Source: Stigmatella erecta
GTDB lineage: Bacteria > Myxococcota > Myxococcia > Myxococcales > Myxococcaceae
Length of the DNA stretch: 64,000 bases
Reading direction: 5' to 3'
NCBI RefSeq assembly: GCF_900111745.1
Contig: NZ_FOIJ01000011.1
Coordinates: forward strand, 1-64,000
Part shown: positions 54,863-62,277 of the stretch, one piece after another
Position numbering within the stretch: the first letter of the stretch is position 1
How the letters are laid out: the number at the start of each line of letters is the position of its first letter
Position numbers and translations under genes: made by a program
Notes under the pieces: generated by a model
Told to the model about the DNA's origin: nothing
The model's input: only the letters and a program-made list of their open reading frames with translations
The model's database searches: none

Positions 54863-56713
54863 GTGTCATTGCTGTCCATCCTCGAGCGTCATCGCCTGCT
54901 GGACAGCGAAGCCCTCGCCCACATCCGCCGGTTGCAGCGAGACAAGGGCTACCTGATCGAAGAAGCCCTGAAGGAGCTGGGGCCCGCGCACGCGGGGGCC
55001 GCCGAGAGCGCCGCGGCCCTGCTGGAGCGCGAGCGGCGCCGGGCGCTGAACGTGAAGGGGCTGCGCCGGGTCTTCTCCGAGCTGAGCCGGCACCGGGGCG
55101 CCGCGGCGCTGCTGTTCGTGTTGAGCGCGGGCAGCGCGGTCTTCAGCTTTCCCTTCGCGTTCGCCTGGTATCTGGGCACCGTGTTGCAACACCTGCGATA
55201 CAGCCATGATACCTCGTCGCTGTGGGTGTTGACGGCGGTGGCCGCCACCGTGCTGGTGACAGGAACGTTGCTTGAATTCCTGCTCAACACGTGGGCTGCG
55301 CGATGCAACTTCCACATCACCCAGGGGCTGGTGATGCGTTGCTGGGAGCGTTTGCTCCACATGCCCTATGTGCTCTACCGGCGCCAGGAGCAGGGGCGGC
55401 TGCTGAGCCACCTCACGGATGTGCTGGAAGGCTTGCAGAAACACCAGCTCTACACGTTGCGGAACCTGCTGCGCTCCCTGTGTCTCATCGGGGTCTCCGC
55501 CGTGGCGCTGCTCTCGTTTCACGTCGCGTTTGTGCTCATCGTCGTGCCGGCGGTGGTGCTGACGTGCGGGGTTCCCATCCTGCTCTCGGACCGGGCCACC
55601 CCCTCCCTGCGGCAAGAGCCGAAGCTCATGGGGCGGCTCAGCGGCTTTCTCAAGGCCGCGTTCGCCTCCCACTGGCTGCTGCGCTTCCAGGGCGCGGAGG
55701 CGGTGGAGCGCAGGCTCGCCCACATCGCCGCCGGGCATTTCAACAACCAAGCCCGGAAATGGCTGACCTGGAACCTGGCGTACAACAGCCGCGTCACCCT
55801 GACGCTGCTCAGCTTCTTGTCGGTGCTGTGGATTGGCGGCTCGCTGTATCTGGCGGGCACCATCAGCCTGGGGGACCTGGTCACCGCCTACGTGCTCGTC
55901 ACCATGGTCACCCCGAAGCTGGACGACGTGTACCGCATCTACGTGTACGGCCAGTCCATGCAGGCCAACTACGACATCCTCGACGAGCTGATGAGCGCGC
56001 CGGTCCCGGAGGCCCCGGGCCCGCGAGAGGGGGAAGCCCCGCGCATCACCTCCTTGAGGCTGGAAGGGGTGAGCTTCCGCTACCGGCCCGGGGAGCCCGA
56101 CGTGCTGCGGGACGTCTCCCTGGAGCTGCGCCGGGGGCAGCACTGCGCCCTCCAGGGGGAGAGCGGCGCGGGCAAGAGCACACTCGTGGATGTGCTCCTG
56201 GGCCTGCTCCACCCCGACACGGGCCGCCTGCTCGTGAATGGCCAGCCCCTCCACCCCGCGGAGCTGCCGGGCTTCTGGCGCCGGGTGGCGCTGCACGACC
56301 AGAACAACTTCGTCTTCCTGGACCGCAGCGCCGCGGCCAACGCCACCCCCGACCGGGGGGATGCCGGGCCCACCGAGGAGTGGCAGCGGCTGGCGGACCG
56401 GCTGGGCCTGCCCCTCTGGGGCCACAAGCGCCCCGCCGAGCTGTCGGGCGGGGAGCGGCAGCGCATCTGCCTGCTCCGGACCCTGGCCACCCCCGCGGAC
56501 CTCTACATCTTCGACGAGCCCACCTCGGCCCTGGACGAGGCCAACGCGCGGCTGGTGCTGGACAGCATCCTGGCCCTGCGGGACGCCCTCGTCCTCGTCA
56601 TCAGCCACTCCCCGGAGGTCCTCCAGCGCTTCGAGCAGGTCCTGAGCGTCGAGCAGGGCCGCGTCACGCGGAGCCCGGCCGCCCCGGGGCATGAGCAGGA
56701 GCCGGCGGCGTGA
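54863..56713 (+). CDS. ABC exporter, fused permease and ATPase (first half-transporter)
   Basis: 616 residues from GTG 54863, AAGGA 9 nt upstream. The first 70 residues are a helical cytoplasmic extension (LLDSEALAHIRRLQRDKGYLIEEAL) that looks like a short MshEN-type regulatory element. Six transmembrane helices follow (for example LLFVLSAGSAVFSFPFAFAW, LWVLTAVAATVLVTGTLLEF). The nucleotide-binding domain starts about 394: Walker A GESGAGKSTLV, signature LSGGERQRICLLR, Walker B DLYIFDEPTS, H-loop VISHSP. No C39 peptidase. It overlaps the second half-transporter by 4 nt, so the two probably pair as a heterodimer that exports the cluster product across the inner membrane. Confidence 0.92.
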   Translation: MSLLSILERHRLLDSEALAHIRRLQRDKGYLIEEALKELGPAHAGAAESAAALLERERRRALNVKGLRRVFSELSRHRGAAALLFVLSAGSAVFSFPFAFAWYLGTVLQHLRYSHDTSSLWVLTAVAATVLVTGTLLEFLLNTWAARCNFHITQGLVMRCWERLLHMPYVLYRRQEQGRLLSHLTDVLEGLQKHQLYTLRNLLRSLCLIGVSAVALLSFHVAFVLIVVPAVVLTCGVPILLSDRATPSLRQEPKLMGRLSGFLKAAFASHWLLRFQGAEAVERRLAHIAAGHFNNQARKWLTWNLAYNSRVTLTLLSFLSVLWIGGSLYLAGTISLGDLVTAYVLVTMVTPKLDDVYRIYVYGQSMQANYDILDELMSAPVPEAPGPREGEAPRITSLRLEGVSFRYRPGEPDVLRDVSLELRRGQHCALQGESGAGKSTLVDVLLGLLHPDTGRLLVNGQPLHPAELPGFWRRVALHDQNNFVFLDRSAAANATPDRGDAGPTEEWQRLADRLGLPLWGHKRPAELSGGERQRICLLRTLATPADLYIFDEPTSALDEANARLVLDSILALRDALVLVISHSPEVLQRFEQVLSVEQGRVTRSPAAPGHEQEPAA

Positions 56714-58344
56714 AGGCCCTGCTGCGCTACCTGCGCACCGGCTACGGGGCCTACTGGGCGAGCCTGCTGGGGCTGATCGCCTTCGTCTCCCTGTTCTCGT
56801 TCGTGATTCCCAGCACCTTCAAGGTGGTGGTCGACTCCTTGCTGCCGTGGGGCAGCACCCGCCAGTTCCACCTGTTCTGCCTCTTCGTCCTGCTGCTGGT
56901 GCTCAACCGCACGGTGCTCAATGCGTTGCAGGACTACCTGTTCCTGCGCCTGCGGCAGCTCATCGAGAAAGGCCTGCTGAAGCGCTACTTCGAGTCCGTC
57001 ATCACCCTGCCCATCCCGCGCCTGGCCACGCTGGGGGAAGGCGAGCTGGTCAATCGCATCTCGTTGATCCTCACCAACTTCCAGATGCTGATGCCCGAGT
57101 TCGTCTACTACTGCGCCTACGCCCTGTGTGTGTCCCTGGCGGTGATGGTTGTGCTGTACCTGGTGAACCCGGTCTTCCTGCTCATCAGCCTGGGGTTCCT
57201 CCTCCTCCACGCCTTCAACTTCGCCCTGCACCACACCGCCAGCCGCCGCTTCTCGACGGCCTACGTCACCACCAAAGGACAGCTGGCCAGCACGTACGTG
57301 GACATCTTCAAGGGGCGCAAGCTCATCACCCTGACGGGCACCGAGCAGACGATCCTCCAGTCCCTGGAGCAGGACAACCGGGCCCTCCACCAGGCGGCGT
57401 TCCGGCGCGACCTGGCCGAGAGCGGCCAGGCCCTGTGGCAGCAGATGCTCCACGGGGCCACCTACCTGGCGCTGGTGTCCCTGGGCGCGCTGGCCATGTT
57501 CGAGGGGCGCCTGACGGCGGGAGACCTGGCCCTGAGCCTGCTGCTGGTGGGCTTCGCCTACGAGCCGGTCTACCGGCTGAGCCGGCTGTCCAAGGCGCTG
57601 GCGGAGGCGGATGCCCAGTTCGCCCGGGTGCTGCCCGTGCTGGCGGAGTCCTCCCGCCGCGCCCTCAAGACCGTGAGCCCTGGGCGCCTGGAGCGGCTGG
57701 AGCTGAAGGGCGTGACGTTCGAGCGGGCGGGCCGGGAGCTGCTGCGCTCGGTGGACTGCGCGTTCCTGCCAGGCCATGTCTATGTCATCCAGGGGCCGAG
57801 CGGCGGCGGGAAGACCACCCTCTTCCACCTGCTCTCGGGGCTCGTGCGGCCTACCCAGGGCCAGGTGCTGTGGAATGGCCGGGATGTGAGCACGCTGTCA
57901 CCGGCGGAGCTGTCCCAGTGGATGACGTACTGCCCCCAGCAGAGCCTGCTGCTGGATGGCACCGTGGAGGAGAACATCACCCTCTTCGACAGCACGCCCC
58001 ACCGGGCACGTCTGGTGGAAGCCTTGCACCGGTCTACCGCTGGCCTCTTCGTGCGTGCGGATCAAGCCGCGTCCTGGAAGGTCGAGAACGAGGGCACGAA
58101 CTTCTCGGGCGGGCAGAAGCAGCGGCTGCACCTGGCACGCGCGTGGTACCATGCGGCACCCGTGATGCTGTTCGATGAGCCCACCGCCAGCCTGGACACA
58201 GACACCGAGGAACTCTTCTTTCAACGCCTCTCCGAAGCCGCCACGGACCGCATCGTCTTGATCATCTCGCACCGCCCTGGGGCGCATCGCCACGCCAGCC
58301 AGGTGTTGCAGCTGGCGCAGGGCACCCTGCGGCGCCTGGAGTAG
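56710..58344 (+). CDS. ABC exporter, fused permease and ATPase (second half-transporter)
   Basis: 544 residues; start GTG 56710 overlaps the previous TGA. Six transmembrane helices (LLGLIAFVSLFSFVIPSTF, FHLFCLFVLLLVLNRTVL and others), then an NBD with Walker A IQGPSGGGKTTLFHLLS (about 363), Q-loop YCPQQSLLLDG, signature NFSGGQKQRLHLAR (about 465), Walker B VMLFDEPTASLD and an H-loop IISHRPG. All catalytic residues are intact, unlike some heterodimeric exporters where one site is degenerate. Second gene of the rightward arm; stop followed 3 nt later by the adaptor gene. Confidence 0.92.
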   Translation: MKALLRYLRTGYGAYWASLLGLIAFVSLFSFVIPSTFKVVVDSLLPWGSTRQFHLFCLFVLLLVLNRTVLNALQDYLFLRLRQLIEKGLLKRYFESVITLPIPRLATLGEGELVNRISLILTNFQMLMPEFVYYCAYALCVSLAVMVVLYLVNPVFLLISLGFLLLHAFNFALHHTASRRFSTAYVTTKGQLASTYVDIFKGRKLITLTGTEQTILQSLEQDNRALHQAAFRRDLAESGQALWQQMLHGATYLALVSLGALAMFEGRLTAGDLALSLLLVGFAYEPVYRLSRLSKALAEADAQFARVLPVLAESSRRALKTVSPGRLERLELKGVTFERAGRELLRSVDCAFLPGHVYVIQGPSGGGKTTLFHLLSGLVRPTQGQVLWNGRDVSTLSPAELSQWMTYCPQQSLLLDGTVEENITLFDSTPHRARLVEALHRSTAGLFVRADQAASWKVENEGTNFSGGQKQRLHLARAWYHAAPVMLFDEPTASLDTDTEELFFQRLSEAATDRIVLIISHRPGAHRHASQVLQLAQGTLRRLE

Positions 58345-58347
58345 ACC

Positions 58348-59031
58348 GTGCTCGAGTTCCTCTACCGCCTGTACGAACGCGACGTGGGCTCCGGGGACTC
58401 CCGCGGCACCTTGTTGCTGGCCTTCGGCGTGGTGGCCTCCGGCATCGGCCTGCTGGCCACGCTGGCCACCCGGCCCTTGCATGAGGTCTACACGGCGGAC
58501 GGGCGCGTCGAGCCGGGCCGGCTGGAACGGTTCCACAGCGAGGCGGACGGCCTCATCCAGCAGAACCGCCTCCAGCTGGGCACGGTCTATGCGCCGGGCG
58601 AGCCGGTGTTCACGGCGGCCCCGGCGGGCAGCGGGGGCACGCCCCGCGTCTATGCCGCCCCCTGCCGGTGCGTGGTGATCCGCTCGGACCTGCTCCACCG
58701 CACCACGGGGCCCGTGCGGGCCGGAGAGCTGGTGGCGGAGTTCGCGGACACCACGCGCTGGAAGGTGCGCTTTCCCCTGGAGGGTCGCTGGCGGGACGGC
58801 ATCGCGCCCGGGGCCCGGGTCCACGTGCTCGACGGAGACCGGGCGTCGCTGGTGGGCTCGGTTGAACGCGTGTATTCCATTCCCGGGGAGGCGTCCCACG
58901 GCGAGGCGTCCGTCCCGGTCCCGGGCGGCCAGACGCTGGCGCCCGGCCACCGGGTGACGGTGAAGGTGGAGATGCCACCGGTGTCCCTGTGGCGGCTCTT
59001 CGTGGAGAGCCTGGGGCGGCCTGCCCGATGA
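58348..59031 (+). CDS. Short HlyD-like adaptor protein of the exporter
   Basis: 227 residues from GTG 58348. One N-terminal membrane helix (LLLAFGVVASGIGLLATLA), then a periplasmic beta-barrel/lipoyl-like region (HEVYTADGRVEPGRLERF, VYAAPCRCVVIRSDLL, PVRAGELVAEFADTTRWKVRFPL, PGHRVTVKVEMPPVSLW). It resembles bacteriocin/HlyD membrane fusion proteins shortened by loss of the long coiled-coil hairpin, so it could not reach a TolC channel in the classical way. Co-translated position after both ABC genes marks it as part of the export machine. A distant alternative is a stand-alone periplasmic chaperone. Confidence 0.72.
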   Translation: MLEFLYRLYERDVGSGDSRGTLLLAFGVVASGIGLLATLATRPLHEVYTADGRVEPGRLERFHSEADGLIQQNRLQLGTVYAPGEPVFTAAPAGSGGTPRVYAAPCRCVVIRSDLLHRTTGPVRAGELVAEFADTTRWKVRFPLEGRWRDGIAPGARVHVLDGDRASLVGSVERVYSIPGEASHGEASVPVPGGQTLAPGHRVTVKVEMPPVSLWRLFVESLGRPAR

Positions 59032-59086
59032 AACCCACGCATCCCTTGCCGGGTGCGAGTCTTGAGCGAGCTGAACGGGAGCGACA

Positions 59087-59452
59087 ATGCGCACGAACAT
59101 GCTGCAGGAACTGATGAAGCAGGAGCATGGGTGTCATGGAGGCGAGGGATTCATCCATGTCTTCCGCGCCTTCACGCGCAAGGACTCCCCCGTCCAGGTG
59201 GACTTCATCGACTTCGTCATCATCCCCAGCGGGGCCACCATTGGCCGCCACCGGCATGGCGACAACCGCGAGTGGTACGTCATCATCAACGGCCACTGCG
59301 AGATGCTGTTCGGCAACGAGCGCGTTCAGGTCAAGCCGTGGGACGTGCTGGTGAATCCGCCCTCGGGCGAGCACGCCCTGTACAACAACTCCGGCCAGGA
59401 CGTGACGCTGGTGGTGTTCCAGGTGAGCAAGGACGGCGACAGTGAGCACTGA
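59087..59452 (+). CDS. Cupin-domain protein
   Basis: 121 residues. GGGAG before ATG 59087. Complete single cupin: motif 1 GRHRHGDNREWYVIING (HxH...E metal ligands) and motif 2 WDVLVNPPSGEHALYNNSG with the fourth ligand His. Binds a metal and may isomerise, epimerise or act on the polar product, as in sugar isomerase-type cupins. Overlaps the next gene (aminotransferase GTG at 59442) by 11 nt, so translated together with it and probably working on the same intermediate. Confidence 0.88.
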   Translation: MRTNMLQELMKQEHGCHGGEGFIHVFRAFTRKDSPVQVDFIDFVIIPSGATIGRHRHGDNREWYVIINGHCEMLFGNERVQVKPWDVLVNPPSGEHALYNNSGQDVTLVVFQVSKDGDSEH

Positions 59453-60734
59453 GGACATCCTCCAGACGGAGCGCCGCTACCTCAACCAGGGCATCTCCGA
59501 GGAGGCGGCGCTGGGCGGCGTGGCCTTCACCCACGGCCAGGGCACGCTGCTGTTCGACGCGGAAGGCAAGCAGTACCTGGACATGTCCGCGGGCATCTTC
59601 ACCCAGTCCACCGGGCATGGGCACCCGCATGTGACTCGCAGCATGCACCGCCAGCTGGACCGGCTGTGGAACGTGCACGACTTTCCCACCGACGCGCGCG
59701 CCGCCCTCTGCGAGAAGCTGGCGCAGCACTTCCCCGAGCACCTGCAGACCTTCGCCTTCTTCACCACGGGCGCCGAGGCCATCGAGGCCGCCATCCGGGC
59801 CGTGTTCGGCGCCGTACCGCCGCAGCGCCAGCGGCTGGCGGCCCTGCGCTACGGCTTCCATGGCAAGACCCAGGGGGCCCGGATGCTGGTGCACTGGGAC
59901 GTGGGCACCACGTCCTTCTCCGGCAACTCGGTGCTGGGCTATCCGGGGTACTGCTACCGCTGCCCGCTGGGCCGCACCTACCCGAGCTGCGAGATGCAGT
60001 GCGCCCAGCTCGTGAACAAGCACATCAGCAGCAAGAAGAACATCGCGGCCCTGTTCTTCGAGCCCATCCAGGGCGCGGCGGGCGTCATCGTTCCCCCGCT
60101 GGAGTACTGGCCGATGATTCAGGAGGAGTGCCGCAAGAACGGGGTGCTGCTCGTCGCGGATGAAATCGTCACGGGCGGGGGCAGGACGGGCGAGTTCCTC
60201 GCGTGCTCCCTCTTCAACGTCCAGCCGGACATCGTGGCCGCCGCCAAGGGGCTCTCCTCGGGCTTTCCTTTCTCCATGCTGGCGGGGCGCAAGAGCCTGC
60301 TGAACGAGGGGGAGTTCGCCCAGGGCGGCGCGGCCTCCTCCACCTTCGGCGGCAACCCCCTGAGCATGACGGCGGCCCGGGCCACCCTGGAGGTGCTGGA
60401 GTCCGAGCAGCTCCTGGACCGGGTGAAGCGGCTGGGCGCCCGGCTCCGGGAGGGGCTGCTGGCGCTCCAGGCGGACTTCCCCTTCGTCGGGGACGCGCGG
60501 GGCGTGGGGCTGCTCTATGCCCTGGAGTTCGTGACGACGCCCCAGGGCAAGGAGCCGGACGCGGCCAAGGCCCGGTTCTTCTTCCGGCGCTGCATGGAGC
60601 TGGGGGTGAAGACGTGTGTGGGGGGCCACATCATCCGCCTGGGGCCGCCCTTCACCGTGAGCGAGCAGGAGCTGGACCAGGCCCTGGGCGTGTTCGGCCA
60701 GGTGCTCAAGCAAATGCATGACCAGAAGGTCTGA
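59442..60734 (+). CDS. Class III PLP-dependent aminotransferase
   Basis: 430 residues from GTG 59442. Fold-type I, class III (GABA/ornithine family): FFTTGAEAIEAAIRA binds phosphate, LLVADEIVTGGGRTGEF holds the pyridine Asp, and IVAAAKGLSSGFP carries the Schiff-base Lys (about residue 268). A Cys cluster GYCYRCPLGRTYPSCEMQC (CxxC, then two more Cys) recalls the [2Fe-2S] ligand region of GABA aminotransferase. In aminocyclitol pathways such an enzyme (for example AcbV-like class III in acarbose) converts a cyclitol ketone to an amine. Embedded in the operon between cupin and kinase genes, it should introduce the nitrogen of the product. Confidence 0.92.
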   Translation: MSTEDILQTERRYLNQGISEEAALGGVAFTHGQGTLLFDAEGKQYLDMSAGIFTQSTGHGHPHVTRSMHRQLDRLWNVHDFPTDARAALCEKLAQHFPEHLQTFAFFTTGAEAIEAAIRAVFGAVPPQRQRLAALRYGFHGKTQGARMLVHWDVGTTSFSGNSVLGYPGYCYRCPLGRTYPSCEMQCAQLVNKHISSKKNIAALFFEPIQGAAGVIVPPLEYWPMIQEECRKNGVLLVADEIVTGGGRTGEFLACSLFNVQPDIVAAAKGLSSGFPFSMLAGRKSLLNEGEFAQGGAASSTFGGNPLSMTAARATLEVLESEQLLDRVKRLGARLREGLLALQADFPFVGDARGVGLLYALEFVTTPQGKEPDAAKARFFFRRCMELGVKTCVGGHIIRLGPPFTVSEQELDQALGVFGQVLKQMHDQKV

Positions 60735-60752
60735 GCTTCCGAGGCGCGCGCC

Positions 60753-62264
60753 ATGACACGTCAGGTCTCCCGTCCCCAACTCGAGGCGAACCGCTCCCGG
60801 TTGCTCCAATCCTTCCAGGGCCAGCGCTGGCTGAGTGAGCCCAGCGGCCGGGACGGGGGGCTCGACATCGAGGACTTCGTGCAGCTGCCCGGAGAGGCCA
60901 GCCCCTTCGTGCTCACGCTCCTGCGCGTCCACGGCTCGGGCAACCGCTACTTCGTGCCCCTGCGCGTCACCCTCTCCGCCGGGCAGGAGGCGCAGCTGAG
61001 CGATGCGTCCTACGACGCGGGGTTCATCACCGCGCTGCTGCAGTGCATGCGCGAGCAGCGGACGCTCACCACCGAGAAGCAGCGCGCCCTCCATTGCCGG
61101 GCCCAGGCGCCCTCGCCGGGGGCGCCCGCCCTGGAGGTCACCCCCTTCAAGGTGGACATGTCGTCCAACTGCCTCAGCGAGCTGCGCCACGGGGAGGAGC
61201 GCTGGGTCTGCAAGCTCTACAAGCGCCTGAGCACCGACGGCGGCAATGAGCTCCGGGCCTTGCAGCTGCTGGCGGGCAGCGGCCTGGCCCCGGAGCTGCT
61301 GGGCTCCATCACCTACGAGGATGGCGCCGGGCTCCAGGCGCTGGGGGCCCTGACGGCGCTGGTCGAGGGCGAGCCCATCTATCTGCCGCTCAGCCGCCAC
61401 ATCAAAGCCCTCATCGCGCAGGTGGTGGCGGCCCCGGGAGAGGTCAGCCCCCTCACCCGGAACGGGCTCGCGGAGCTCGAGCCGCTGTGCCGCAGGCTCG
61501 GCGAGCAGCTGCTGCTCTTCCACCAGCGCCTGAACCAGGGCGCTTCGACGGGCGAGCCTGCCCTCTTCCAGCTCGCCCCCTACCTCGACACCCACCGGGC
61601 CCGCTGGGAGCGGCTCCATGCCGCCGTGGAGCAGGACGCGTCCCTGCCCGCCCCCCTGCGCGCCTCAGTCCTGCGGCAACTCCAGCGGGTGTCAAACGCC
61701 CTGCTGGCCCCTGGGAAGCTGCGCCACCTGCCCCCGCTGCCCGCCACCATCGCCCACGGGGACCTGCACCTCTCGCACATCCTCGTCGCCGCTTCGGAGG
61801 GCGGGGCGCCCCGGCTCTCCATCCTCGATGTCTCCCCGCGCAGCCTTGACGCCCAGGCCCCCGCCTTCCTCACGCAGACCGTGTTGCAGGATCTGCTCAG
61901 CCTGCTGCGCGCCATCCAGTACTTCGCCTTCGACGAGATTCTGGATGGCATCAAGGACGTGCTGGGCAACACCCAGCTGGAGGCCACCCGGCTCGTGCTG
62001 GAGAATCCCGCCAGCCTGCCGCCCTCCTGCCAGGCCCAGCTCACGGTGCTCTCGGATTGGAGCAAGGGGCTCTTCGGCTGCATCGAGCGCGCGTACCTGA
62101 GGGCCTTCGAGCGCGGCACCGCGCTGGACATCCATCCCAGCCATGCGCGGCTGTTCTACGTCTGCCGGCTGCTCCAGGAGCTGGAATACAACTACAGCTA
62201 CAACCGCGGCTTCTTCAAGTACTGCGACTTCTACTACCTGCTCCACCTGGAAGGGCTCGAATAG
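60753..62264 (+). CDS. Maltokinase-like sugar/cyclitol kinase
   Basis: 503 residues; GAGG 8 nt before ATG 60753. The length and N-terminal cap domain (about 1-130) match maltokinase/Pep2 and the related glucosamine kinases. ATP site: RWVCKLYKRLSTDGGNEL with the Lys; catalytic loop IAHGDLHLSHILVA (HGDLH); metal-binding Asp in RLSILDVSPRSLD (LDVSP where LDFE is usual). The family phosphorylates maltose or glucosamine at C1 or C6. In this cluster the substrate could be the cyclitol or aminocyclitol. The substitution in the DFE-like motif is odd and may mean altered metal binding or specificity. Follows the aminotransferase by 18 nt, precedes the glycosyltransferase by 13 nt. Confidence 0.85.
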   Translation: MTRQVSRPQLEANRSRLLQSFQGQRWLSEPSGRDGGLDIEDFVQLPGEASPFVLTLLRVHGSGNRYFVPLRVTLSAGQEAQLSDASYDAGFITALLQCMREQRTLTTEKQRALHCRAQAPSPGAPALEVTPFKVDMSSNCLSELRHGEERWVCKLYKRLSTDGGNELRALQLLAGSGLAPELLGSITYEDGAGLQALGALTALVEGEPIYLPLSRHIKALIAQVVAAPGEVSPLTRNGLAELEPLCRRLGEQLLLFHQRLNQGASTGEPALFQLAPYLDTHRARWERLHAAVEQDASLPAPLRASVLRQLQRVSNALLAPGKLRHLPPLPATIAHGDLHLSHILVAASEGGAPRLSILDVSPRSLDAQAPAFLTQTVLQDLLSLLRAIQYFAFDEILDGIKDVLGNTQLEATRLVLENPASLPPSCQAQLTVLSDWSKGLFGCIERAYLRAFERGTALDIHPSHARLFYVCRLLQELEYNYSYNRGFFKYCDFYYLLHLEGLE

Positions 62265-62277
62265 AGCGACGACGTCA

